Part shown: positions 28,101-36,331 of the stretch, one piece after another
How the letters are laid out: each line of letters starts with the position of its first letter
How positions within the stretch are numbered: the first letter of the stretch is position 1
Source: an uncultured Streptococcus sp.
GTDB taxonomy: Bacteria; Bacillota; Bacilli; Lactobacillales; Streptococcaceae
NCBI RefSeq assembly: GCF_901875575.1
Contig: NZ_CABFMF010000077.1
Span: 1-64,000 of the forward strand
Direction of reading: 5' to 3'
DNA: 64,000 nt
Translations under genes and position numbers: made by a program
Notes under the pieces: generated by a model
The model's input: the letters and a program-made list of their open reading frames with translations, nothing else
Database searches by the model: none
What the model was told of the DNA's origin: nothing

Positions 28101-29825
28101 ATGACGAGATATGATTTATATAATGATACTTTTTTAGAAGTTGATAAAATGTTTTTGGATTCTAGTTTAAGAAAAGCTGCATCAGATTTTAAAAATAAAA
28201 TTGCAGTTCAAACTTTAGATGATAAAATTAGTTATGGTGAGTTATATGAAGAATCACTGAAATTATCTAAAAGCTTTAAATTTCAAAATCAACCTATTGC
28301 TATTATAGGTTATAGGGAGATTAAAACAATTATACAGATTTATGCTGTTCTTATGTCTAACAACTACTATATTCCAATTGATCCAGAGTATCCAGAAGAT
28401 AGAAAGCAATATATTTTGGATAAATCTTCTGCTAGAATATTATTGGATGGAAATATTGTAAAAGAAGTTAGGAAGAATAGTACGACAATCCCTTACAGAG
28501 ATAAAGTAGGTTCATCTGACAGGATAGCGTATATTATATTTACATCAGGGAGTACAGGAAAGCCTAAAGGTGTAGTTGAAACACATCATCAGGTATGGAA
28601 TACATTGATAGACTTAAAAAATAGATTGGAGTTAACTTCTGAGGACTACTTTCTTGGCTTAGCGTCGTACTCATTTGATTTATCTGTATTTGACATTTTT
28701 GCTCCTAGTATGGTGGGAGGGACTCTATTTATTGTAAAAGATCAGAGGGATTCGAAAGAAATAACAAACATATTATCAAATGAGCAAATTTCAGTGTGGA
28801 ATTCAGTTCCAAGTGTTCTAAATTCTTATTTACAAAGTAATTTAAAAAATTCTTCCAACTTGAACTTGAGAGTTTGTTTATTGAGTGGTGATTATGTTTC
28901 TAAAGAGTTAGTAGAATGTACACAAAAGGCACTTCCTGAATGTCGAATCTTTAGTTTAGGTGGGGCAACAGAATGTTCTATTTGGTCGATCTTATATGAA
29001 ATAACAAACGATAATATAAAAGACACTGATTATATTCCTTATGGTTACCCAATGTCAAATCAACAAGTTTATATTTTAGACAATGATAATAAGATTGTTA
29101 GTGATCATACTATAGGTCAAATTGCTATTGGAGGGGCTGGAGTTGCTTTAGGGTATATTGATGATGATAGAACTAATGAAGTGTTTATTCAACATCCTGA
29201 GCTAGGATATTTATATCTTACTGGGGACTTAGGGAAACTCTTTTATCCCAAATATATAAAATTTATGGGACGAAAAGAAACGCAAATTAAGGTTAATGGA
29301 TACAGGGTAAGTTTTAATGAGATATCAAGAGTATTTAGAAATAATTTTAAAAGTGAATGTGTAACATTTTCTTTTAAAGACGAGGAAAAAATTGACAAAA
29401 TCGTATTAGTATATTTTTCTAAATATGATTTAAATGAAAAAGCTATTAGGAATAATTTGAAATCTCAATTAGCTAAATATGAGCTACCTCATTATATTTT
29501 TAATATGAAACACGTACCACTGACATCAAATGGTAAAATTGATATAAGCTTTTTAAAAGAATCTATTATTGAAAGGATTGATTCATTACATCAACTGAAT
29601 GATGGATTTATAGAGGAAGAAACTCCAGTCATAATTATGTTAAAAGAAATTTTAAGAGTAGATAGTGTACCATATGATACCCCAATTTTTTCATTAGGTA
29701 TTGATTCATTAAAGATGGTTAGGATAAAAAATTGGGCTTTAGATGAACTAGGTGTAGAGATTGAATTAGTAGATATTTATAATTGTGATACTGTTCGTGA
29801 CATTGAAAAATTGTTGTCAGAATGA
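28101..29825 (+). CDS. Stand-alone adenylation-thiolation protein with a cysteine-type pocket
   Basis: The protein has 574 residues: an adenylation domain (FTSGSTGKPKG at 147; FDLSVFD with Asp 193) followed by a thiolation domain (LGIDS, Ser 536). It differs from the other A domains here and resembles the pyochelin/yersiniabactin group: GLASYSFDLSVFDIF, ISVWNSVPS and GGATECSIWS. The pocket code reads DLFNLSLIWK, nine of ten positions identical to the DLYNLSLIWK cysteine code of those siderophore synthetases. I infer that it loads L-cysteine and passes it to the first C domain of NRPS 1 as the starter unit. An alternative is that it charges the A-less last module in trans, although its own T domain favours the starter role. 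AGGGAG lies seven bases before the ATG. Confidence 0.88.
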   Translation: MTRYDLYNDTFLEVDKMFLDSSLRKAASDFKNKIAVQTLDDKISYGELYEESLKLSKSFKFQNQPIAIIGYREIKTIIQIYAVLMSNNYYIPIDPEYPEDRKQYILDKSSARILLDGNIVKEVRKNSTTIPYRDKVGSSDRIAYIIFTSGSTGKPKGVVETHHQVWNTLIDLKNRLELTSEDYFLGLASYSFDLSVFDIFAPSMVGGTLFIVKDQRDSKEITNILSNEQISVWNSVPSVLNSYLQSNLKNSSNLNLRVCLLSGDYVSKELVECTQKALPECRIFSLGGATECSIWSILYEITNDNIKDTDYIPYGYPMSNQQVYILDNDNKIVSDHTIGQIAIGGAGVALGYIDDDRTNEVFIQHPELGYLYLTGDLGKLFYPKYIKFMGRKETQIKVNGYRVSFNEISRVFRNNFKSECVTFSFKDEEKIDKIVLVYFSKYDLNEKAIRNNLKSQLAKYELPHYIFNMKHVPLTSNGKIDISFLKESIIERIDSLHQLNDGFIEEETPVIIMLKEILRVDSVPYDTPIFSLGIDSLKMVRIKNWALDELGVEIELVDIYNCDTVRDIEKLLSE

Positions 29826-29858
29826 TTATAGAACATAAAAGATAATAAAGGAGCAAGT

Positions 29859-30086
29859 ATGTTAGAAAGTATAAGTAGTTTAGTGGGAGTATCAAAAGAT
29901 TTGTTCATGATACTGTTTCCAATTTTTGTTTTACACTTCTTAATGATCATCATTAGTTGCATAGATTTATTTAGAAATTATAAAAGAAAGTCTGAATTTT
30001 TATGGATTTTAGCAATTATTTCTGTAACAATTTTTGGTCCAATTTTATATTTATCTGTAGGTAAAAATTTTAGAAAGGATAACTGA
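29859..30086 (+). CDS. Small PLDc_N-type membrane protein
   Basis: The protein has 75 residues with two membrane segments (about 15-36 and 49-66) and a short charged linker RNYKRKSE. The pattern matches the PLDc_N domain found in small proteins such as Bacillus YxlE. In Bacillus, yxlE-yxlF-yxlG has the same order as here: small membrane protein, ABC ATPase, ABC permease. AAAGGAG precedes the ATG. The stop overlaps the start of the ATPase gene (TGATG). It may modulate the transporter or contribute to self-resistance; small membrane proteins also accompany the lugdunin exporters. Exact function is unknown. Confidence 0.7.
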   Translation: MLESISSLVGVSKDLFMILFPIFVLHFLMIIISCIDLFRNYKRKSEFLWILAIISVTIFGPILYLSVGKNFRKDN

Positions 30087-31030
30087 TGGAGAAAGAGTTA
30101 CTTAGTATTGATAATATATCGAAAAAATTTGATGATAAACTGGCAATTAAAAATTTTTCTTTGAAAATTTTTAAAGGAGATTGTATAGGGCTTATAGGTC
30201 CTAATGGGGCAGGAAAGACAACTTTATTAAGAATGATAACTGGTCTATTATCTCCAACAACAGGAAATGTAATTTTTGATGGTGAAGTAATTAAGAATCA
30301 AAAAGAATTTATTGGCTATTTACCACAATATCCAAATTACTACGAGTGGATGACACCTAGGGAGTTTCTAAAATTTAGTTGCAAATTATTTAATATGGAT
30401 ATTTCTATGATTAACGAACGTATAGAAGAAGTCTTGAGTAAAGTTGGACTATTGGAAGATTGTGATAGAGTAATAAGTGGTTTTTCTGGAGGAATGCGAC
30501 AAAGATTAGGAATTGCACAAGCAATAATACATAAACCAAAGTTTGTTGTTTTGGATGAGCCTGTTTCTGCATTAGATCCAATTGGTCGTAGAGAAATTTT
30601 GAATCTCATTAATGATATAAAGAAAGAATCAACTATTATTTTTTCAACACATATTTTAGCTGATGCCCAAGAAGTTTGTGATAGATTTTGTGTTGTAAAA
30701 AAAGGTACTATGCTGGATGACTTTTATTTATTAGATATGTTGACCAATAATAGTTACATTAAGTTAAACATTCGATTAATTGATAATGATTTTGAATGGA
30801 TAAATTACTTGAAAAATATGCAAACGATTGATACTGTTTTTTTAAATCAAAACAATATAATTATAAAATTTAATGCTGAAATTGATAGCTGGAAATTCGA
30901 TTTTTTGAAATCACTTATTGATTATAATGTTAATTTTTCAAAAATTGAAGTAAATAATTTTTCTTTAGAGGATTATTTTATGCAACTAATGGAGGATAAA
31001 TATGAAAAATTTAGTTTTACTGATAACTAA
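30086..31030 (+). CDS. ABC transporter ATP-binding protein (second exporter pair, YxlF-like)
   Basis: The protein has 314 residues: a nucleotide-binding domain with Walker A GPNGAGKTT, signature FSGGMRQRL, Walker B FVVLDEP with SALDP, and switch His in STHILAD, followed by about 100 residues of C-terminal extension common in exporter and bacteriocin-immunity ATPases. The start overlaps the small membrane protein gene and the end overlaps the permease gene by 29 bases, so all three are likely made together. The inferred role is efflux of or immunity to the NRPS product. Confidence 0.88.
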   Translation: MEKELLSIDNISKKFDDKLAIKNFSLKIFKGDCIGLIGPNGAGKTTLLRMITGLLSPTTGNVIFDGEVIKNQKEFIGYLPQYPNYYEWMTPREFLKFSCKLFNMDISMINERIEEVLSKVGLLEDCDRVISGFSGGMRQRLGIAQAIIHKPKFVVLDEPVSALDPIGRREILNLINDIKKESTIIFSTHILADAQEVCDRFCVVKKGTMLDDFYLLDMLTNNSYIKLNIRLIDNDFEWINYLKNMQTIDTVFLNQNNIIIKFNAEIDSWKFDFLKSLIDYNVNFSKIEVNNFSLEDYFMQLMEDKYEKFSFTDN

Positions 31031-31775
31031 AGAGTGGAAAGAATCGAAAAAAGAATATAAAATTTTATGGATACCGATTGTTTTAATTTTAGCGGCGATT
31101 ATGCAACCACTTACCATGCAAATACTCCCTAAAGTAGTTGAGAATAATGATATGCTTGTGGTCAATCCTGATTATATTACTCCTTCTGGAAATGAAGTTT
31201 TTTCTGGAATTTTTGGACAGTTAAATCAATTTGCCATTTTCACTATAGCAGTAACAACGATGGGAAGCATTATTAGCGAGAAAAAAAGTGGTGTTCTTGA
31301 ATTGCTGTTTTCAAAGCCAGTTACTTCTTTACAATATTTGTTAAGTAAGTATATTTTTTATAATATTTTATTTATTGTTAGTTTGTGTATTGGATTATTT
31401 GTAGGTCTATATTATACAGAGGTGTATTATTCATCGGTTATAGTTTCTCTATTTTTGAAAGCATCAATCTTTTATGCTATTTGGCTTTGGTTTATAGTAA
31501 GTCTTGGTATCATGGGAAGTGCGATTTTTAAAAATCAGATACAAGCTGTGCTAGTTATTTTTACAATTCCAGTATTATGTTTAATTCTTAATAATTTTAA
31601 AGGTACTTTTCTAGAAATATTGAATCCAGGAAGTCTAAGTAAAAATGCAGTATCGCTTATGGCAAATGGTAGTTTAATTGATTACTGGTATATTAACGTT
31701 CTATGTGTAATACTTTTAATCATTCTTTGTATGTATTTTTCATATAAAAATTTAAAAATTACTCAAAAGGAGTAA
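31002..31775 (+). CDS. ABC-2 type permease (second exporter pair, YxlG-like)
   Basis: The protein has 257 residues with about six hydrophobic segments. After the first segment comes a long extracytoplasmic-looking stretch, then GSIISEKKSGVLELLFSKPV, the typical ABC-2 permease motif of the NosY/YxlG group. GGAGG at 30989-30993 stands before the ATG, inside the ATPase gene. It is the membrane partner of the preceding ATPase. Confidence 0.85.
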   Translation: MKNLVLLITKEWKESKKEYKILWIPIVLILAAIMQPLTMQILPKVVENNDMLVVNPDYITPSGNEVFSGIFGQLNQFAIFTIAVTTMGSIISEKKSGVLELLFSKPVTSLQYLLSKYIFYNILFIVSLCIGLFVGLYYTEVYYSSVIVSLFLKASIFYAIWLWFIVSLGIMGSAIFKNQIQAVLVIFTIPVLCLILNNFKGTFLEILNPGSLSKNAVSLMANGSLIDYWYINVLCVILLIILCMYFSYKNLKITQKE

Positions 31776-31781
31776 TAAAAA

Positions 31782-32465
31782 TTGAAAGTAATATATTCTG
31801 ATATCTCAAACGAAAGATTTAGTAATTTAAAAAAATATATAGATTTTTTATCTCCAAATAGGAAAGAAAAAATAAACTGTTTTAAATTTGAAAAGGATAA
31901 AATACGTTCAATTTTTTCTGAATTGCTTTTGAATTACGCTTTAAAAACATATTATGGTATCAATTTAAAGGATTGTAAGATTCATTTTAATATATATGGT
32001 AAACCATACATAGACCATGACTTTGATTTAAAATATAATTTATCACACTCAGGAGATATTGTCATATGTTCTATTTCAACCAATAATATAGGTGTTGATA
32101 TTGAGGAGAATATATCATTAAATTTGGATACAGTTATTAATTGTCTCCACACAATGGAAAGAGAGGAACTTGATAATTGTAAAACAGAAGAAAAAATTAA
32201 ATTATTTTATAATTATTGGGTTTTAAAAGAAAGTTATTTAAAATACTTAGGAATAGGTCTTCAATATCCAGTAGAAAAATTGGGATTCAATATCAATAAT
32301 GAACAAATAAATGTTATTAGTGATTTAGAAACTGAGAAAAAAACTTTTTTCAAATTATTAAACATTTCAGATTATTATAGTGCCGCAGTATGTTGCGAAA
32401 ATAGTGAAGAGATTGAAGTAGTAATGATTGAACCTGATATTCTGAAAAATTATTTTGAAAATTGA
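31782..32465 (+). CDS. Sfp-type 4'-phosphopantetheinyl transferase (TTG start)
   Basis: The protein has 227 residues, normal for the Sfp family. The motifs NIGVDIEE (Asp and Glu bind magnesium) and the later NYWVLKESYLKYLG (W..KES..K) are intact. The enzyme moves the phosphopantetheine arm from coenzyme A to the serine of thiolation domains; here seven are present in the operon (three synthetases plus the cysteine A-T protein). The start is a TTG at 31782, with AAGGAG nine bases before it. It is the last gene of the operon, six bases after the permease stop, and is followed by a terminator-like hairpin. Confidence 0.92.
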   Translation: MKVIYSDISNERFSNLKKYIDFLSPNRKEKINCFKFEKDKIRSIFSELLLNYALKTYYGINLKDCKIHFNIYGKPYIDHDFDLKYNLSHSGDIVICSISTNNIGVDIEENISLNLDTVINCLHTMEREELDNCKTEEKIKLFYNYWVLKESYLKYLGIGLQYPVEKLGFNINNEQINVISDLETEKKTFFKLLNISDYYSAAVCCENSEEIEVVMIEPDILKNYFEN

Positions 32466-32507
32466 AAAAATCTTTATTAAATTAGCTCATCGATAACATT
32501 AAATATG

Positions 32508-32570
32508 AAAAACAAACACAGTTTAAGTTTTCTAATTACTAGAATTTTAATTGTGCTTGTTTTTTCTTTT
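32508..32570 (+). terminator. Terminator-like hairpin after the NRPS operon
   Basis: AAAAACAAACACA (32508-32520) pairs with TGTGCTTGTTTTT (32552-32564) with one G-T pair, followed by a T-rich run. The inner part can pair further. It lies 42 bases after the phosphopantetheinyl transferase stop and probably closes the operon. Confidence 0.6.
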
Positions 32571-32872
32571 TAAGAAATTATATTTTTAAATTTCAATTAA
32601 TATTTTGTGATATTTTTTTCAAATTTATTTTGTTAATGTTTTACTTGTTAAGAAAAAATGGGGTTTGGGGGCTTGCCACCACATTGTCATATCGTTTGTT
32701 TTTGAACCGTAAGGTTTGAAATGGCAAGCGATATTATTTTTGGGATATTGTGGACACAATATCTGAGCTCGCAAAGCCTTACAAAAACGTTGAAGCTATT
32801 TTGAAAAATGTACTGACAGTGTCTGTAAGCTTACATTGTCAGTACAGGTATCAATGAAGGAGGAAAAGTCAT
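32571..32872 (+). other. Candidate transfer origin region upstream of the mobilisation genes
   Basis: This 300-base gap without genes contains a G-run (GGGGTTTGGGGGCTTGCC, 32660-32677) and an inverted repeat, GCTTGCCA (32671-32678) with TGGCAAGC (32722-32729), enclosing a smaller AACC-gtaa-GGTT hairpin. A second repeat, TGTACTGACA (32809-32818) with TGTCAGTACA (32837-32846), lies just before the first mob gene. Origins of transfer usually sit directly upstream of the MobC and relaxase genes and contain such hairpins. The nick site cannot be assigned by eye. Confidence 0.45.
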
Positions 32873-33229
32873 ATGAAAAGAGATATACGTAGTATTCGGA
32901 AACAATTTCGCTTAACAGAAACGGAAGAAAAACAAATACTAGATTTAATGAGAGAGAAAGGAGAGGATAATTTTTCTGATTTTCTCCGTAAAAGCTTACT
33001 ATTGTCTGATGGACAAAAACAGATGGAAAAATGGTTCAACATTTGGAAAAAACAAAAGTTGGAACAAATTAGCCGTGATGTTTATGAAATATTCATAATT
33101 GCTAAAACAAATCATCAGGTTACTCAAGAACATGTTTCTATTTTGTTAACTTGTATTCAGGAATTGATTAAAGAAGTAGAAAAAACAAGTCTTCTTAGTG
33201 AAAATTTTCGTAACAAATACATGAGGTAG
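32873..33229 (+). CDS. MobC-like relaxosome accessory protein 1
   Basis: The protein has 118 residues and is strongly charged. The N-terminal part, RKQFRLTETEEKQILDLM then FSDFLRKSL, has the ribbon-helix-helix look of relaxosome DNA-binding proteins. It precedes a second MobC-like gene and a relaxase. The expected role is to bind the transfer origin and help the relaxase open it. The ATG is preceded by GAAGGAGG. Family assignment rests on this pattern and on context. Confidence 0.65.
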   Translation: MKRDIRSIRKQFRLTETEEKQILDLMREKGEDNFSDFLRKSLLLSDGQKQMEKWFNIWKKQKLEQISRDVYEIFIIAKTNHQVTQEHVSILLTCIQELIKEVEKTSLLSENFRNKYMR

Positions 33230-33233
33230 TAGA

Positions 33234-33599
33234 GTGGAGCACCGATATAGAACAAATTTAAAAAAAGTCTTTTTATCTGACCTAGAATTAGTCAAATTGA
33301 ATGAAAATATCTCAAAAAGTCACTGCTTATCATTCTCAGAATATGCTAGACGAACTCTACTAGATCCTGGTATGAATTTTATCACCATTGATACAAATAG
33401 TTATCAAGATTTGATTTTTGAATTAAAACGAATCGGAAATAATATTAATCAAATAGCCAGAAGCATAAATTATTCGAATTTAATAACGGAAGTTGAATTA
33501 AATGAGTTGAGAAAAGGTATAGAAGAGTTAATAGTAGAAGTGGAGAAAGATTTTCTTATTCAATCTGAAAAATTGAGGAAATTTTATGGTTATCACTAA
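33234..33599 (+). CDS. MobC-like relaxosome accessory protein 2 (GTG start)
   Basis: The protein has 121 residues. The N-terminal part (residues 10-45) looks like a ribbon-helix-helix domain with FSEYARRTLL, and the middle carries LKRIGNNINQIARSIN, which is characteristic of MobC-family relaxosome proteins. The start is GTG at 33234, four bases after the previous stop, with GAGG upstream. Its end overlaps the relaxase start by 14 bases, the usual MobC-relaxase arrangement. Confidence 0.8.
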   Translation: MEHRYRTNLKKVFLSDLELVKLNENISKSHCLSFSEYARRTLLDPGMNFITIDTNSYQDLIFELKRIGNNINQIARSINYSNLITEVELNELRKGIEELIVEVEKDFLIQSEKLRKFYGYH

Positions 33600-35415
33600 A
33601 CACTTTGCGATTCATGGAAAAAATTATCGTAGTAAACTAATCAAATATATTTTGAATCCAAGTAAAACAAAAAATCTAACACTAGTTTCAGATTTTGGTA
33701 TGAGAAATTATTTAGATTTTCCTAGTTATAAAGAACTAGTGAGGATGTACAATGATAATTTTTTAAGTAATGATACTCTTTATGAATTTCGTCATGATAG
33801 GCAAGAAGTAAATCAACGAAAAATTCATTCTCATCATATTATTCAGTCTTTTTCTCCAGATGATCATCTTACTCCCGAACAAATCAATCGGATTGGTTAT
33901 GATACAGTTAAAGAGTTGACAGGAGGTAGATTTCGTTTTATCGTAGCAACACATGTCGATAAAGGTCATATCCACAATCACATCATTCTAAATTCAATTG
34001 ATCAGAATTCTGATAAAAAGTTTCTATGGAATTATAAGTCAGAACGTAATCTACGAATGGTTTCAGATCGTCTTTCAAAAATTGCAGGTGCAAAGATTAT
34101 AGAAAATCGTTATTCGCATCGTCAGTATGAAGTTTATCGAAAAACCAATTACAAATATGAAATAAAACAACGGGTATATTTTCTAATTGAGAACTCGAAA
34201 AATTTTGAAGATTTCATGAAAAAAGCAAAAGCTTTACATTTAAAAATTGATTTTAGACACAAGCATGTTACTTTTTTTATGACCGATTCAAATATGAAAC
34301 AAGTCGTACGTGATAATAAATTGAATAGAAAACAACCTTATAATGAAACTTATTTTAAGAAAAAGTTTGTTCAAAGGGAAATTATAAACATCTTAGAATT
34401 TCTACTTCCGAAAATGAAGAATATGAATGAATTGATTCAACGAGCAGAATTGTTTGGATTAAAAATAATTCCGAAAGAAAAACATGTTCTATTTGAATTT
34501 GATGGGATTAAGCTTTCAGAGCAGGAATTGGTAAAAACGAATCAGTATAGTGTTAGTTATTTTCAAGACTATTTTAATAACAAAAATGAAACTTTTGTCT
34601 TAGATAATAATAATTTAATTGAACTTTACAATAAAGAAAAGCTAATTAAAGAAAAAGAGTTGCCGACAGAAGAGGTGGTATGGAAATCCTATCAAGATTT
34701 CAAGAGAAATAGGGATGATGTTCATGAGTTAGAAGTAGAGTTGAATCTTAATCAAATAGAAGCAGTAGTAGACGATGGAATTTACATTAAGGTACAGTTT
34801 GGTATCCGACAAGAAGGACTTATTTTTGTACCAAATATTCAAATCAATATGGAAGAAGAAAAAGTTAAAGTATTTCTCAGAGAAACTAGTTCTTACTATG
34901 TATATCATAAAGATTCAGCAGAAAAAAATCGCTTTATGAAAGGTAAAACTTTAATTAGGCAATTTACGCTTCAGCATGAACCGCAACATATGTATAGAAG
35001 AATACCTCTTAGCAAAATTAAAGAAAAAATAGAACAATTAGATTTTCTTATATCTGCGGAAAATAGTCCGAATGATTTTGAAGATATAACAAATGATTTC
35101 ATTGCCCAAATATCTTATCTAGAGAATATGATTGAACAACTCCAAAATAAAATTGATGATTTAACTAATTTAGAGGAAGTATTGTTGAAAGATACGACAA
35201 ATAGTTCTAGCAATTTAGAAAGTAGTATTCAAGGTAAAAGTTCAGTAGATACAATAGAGAAGGATTTATACATATATAAAGGAAAGATTGAAACACTGAA
35301 GGAACAACATAGAGAAGCAATAAATTTATTTGAAATGTTTAATAAAACAATAAAGAAATATAAGAAAAAACAAAATATGAAATCTATTGAGGAAAATGAG
35401 ATACATTTAGAGTAA
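33586..35415 (+). CDS. Relaxase (MobA/VirD2-type nickase)
   Basis: The protein has 609 residues. The N-terminal half is a relaxase domain: the HVDKGHIHNH motif gives His 123, 128, 130 and 132 for metal binding, with candidate nicking tyrosines at 14 and 21 (KNYRSKLIKY). The SHHIIQSFSPDD segment before it is also typical of MOB-P-type relaxases. The C-terminal third is charged and partly coiled-coil-like (about 475-590). The enzyme nicks the transfer origin and leads the strand into a recipient. No coupling protein or secretion channel is encoded nearby, so transfer would depend on outside functions or on genes to the left of the window. Confidence 0.9.
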   Translation: MVITKHFAIHGKNYRSKLIKYILNPSKTKNLTLVSDFGMRNYLDFPSYKELVRMYNDNFLSNDTLYEFRHDRQEVNQRKIHSHHIIQSFSPDDHLTPEQINRIGYDTVKELTGGRFRFIVATHVDKGHIHNHIILNSIDQNSDKKFLWNYKSERNLRMVSDRLSKIAGAKIIENRYSHRQYEVYRKTNYKYEIKQRVYFLIENSKNFEDFMKKAKALHLKIDFRHKHVTFFMTDSNMKQVVRDNKLNRKQPYNETYFKKKFVQREIINILEFLLPKMKNMNELIQRAELFGLKIIPKEKHVLFEFDGIKLSEQELVKTNQYSVSYFQDYFNNKNETFVLDNNNLIELYNKEKLIKEKELPTEEVVWKSYQDFKRNRDDVHELEVELNLNQIEAVVDDGIYIKVQFGIRQEGLIFVPNIQINMEEEKVKVFLRETSSYYVYHKDSAEKNRFMKGKTLIRQFTLQHEPQHMYRRIPLSKIKEKIEQLDFLISAENSPNDFEDITNDFIAQISYLENMIEQLQNKIDDLTNLEEVLLKDTTNSSSNLESSIQGKSSVDTIEKDLYIYKGKIETLKEQHREAINLFEMFNKTIKKYKKKQNMKSIEENEIHLE

Positions 35416-35518
35416 ACAGTTTCCTAAAAAGTATATATAGAATAGTTTCATGTGCCAATTTGTCACATATTTAATAATAAGAAAATAACTATATTATACT
35501 TGTTTTAGGAGACAACAA

Positions 35519-35743
35519 ATGTTGAAAAGGATTAGAGATTTACGTGAAGATGATGATTTGACACAAGAATATATTGCGAAAATCGTTTTGAATTGTACAA
35601 GATCAGCTTATTCTAAAATGGAAGCTGGTAGCAGGCTAATCTCTATAAATGACCTTATCAAACTTGCAGATTTTTATAAGGTGAGTCTAGACTACCTTGT
35701 AGGTCGAGTGGATAATAAAGAAGACCATTACTCTAAAAAGTAG
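35519..35743 (+). CDS. XRE-family helix-turn-helix regulator
   Basis: The protein has 74 residues and is almost wholly a Cro/CI-type helix-turn-helix: LREDDDLTQEYIAKIV, then TRSAYSKMEAGSRLIS and DLIKLADFYKVSLDYLVGR. It has an AGGAG ribosome site and a TATACT-like -10 region just upstream. Placed between the relaxase and the excision module, it probably controls excision or transfer. Confidence 0.85.
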   Translation: MLKRIRDLREDDDLTQEYIAKIVLNCTRSAYSKMEAGSRLISINDLIKLADFYKVSLDYLVGRVDNKEDHYSKK

Positions 35744-36013
35744 TAGGTTAAGAAAGCACATTGACAATTGAATAGTCCAAAATGGTACTTTCCTCATTTG
35801 TGGAGCAGTTTTGAATGGCTCGCCATGATAAGAGCGACATTAAAACCATCAATAAAATAGAGCGATACTTTATATGCCATGATACAAATGATATACAATG
35901 ATACTTCTGACCGTTCAGGCTGCCACCGTAAAAGAGCAGTAAGTGAAATTCTTATGATGACTTCATCAGTCATGCCATGGAGGAGAAAATATTTTTTTAG
36001 GAAGGATGATGAC

Positions 36014-36247
36014 ATGAATATAAAATATATATCTGTCGAAAATTCCATTGCAGAATGGGCTGATAAAAAGGGAATTCTAAAAAGATGGGATGGTTTAAAT
36101 CAATATACATTGAACAGATGGATTAAAGAAATGCGAGAAAACAGAACATTTTCCATGTATGTAATTAACCCAACCCATAAACTTGTTTTCATTAATCTAG
36201 AAGGATTTGAAAGTTTCTTAAGATGGAAGCAAAAGCGGACAAAATAA
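36014..36247 (+). CDS. Excisionase-like small protein
   Basis: The protein has 77 residues and is basic, with WDGLNQYTLNRWIKEMRENRTF and a final ESFLRWKQKR segment that resemble the winged-helix excisionases of Tn916-like elements. It lies 84 bases before the integrase, as excisionases usually do. The ATG at 36014 is chosen for the AGGAAGGA upstream and because the frame further upstream is low-quality. The 270 bases between the XRE gene and this gene hold no other convincing gene. Confidence 0.65.
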   Translation: MNIKYISVENSIAEWADKKGILKRWDGLNQYTLNRWIKEMRENRTFSMYVINPTHKLVFINLEGFESFLRWKQKRTK

Positions 36248-36331
36248 GGAAGTCATGGTATAATATAGGGTAGTTATTTATTCTATACAACAATGATTTA
36301 TTTCTTTTTAAGAGTTAAGAGGAATTAAATT

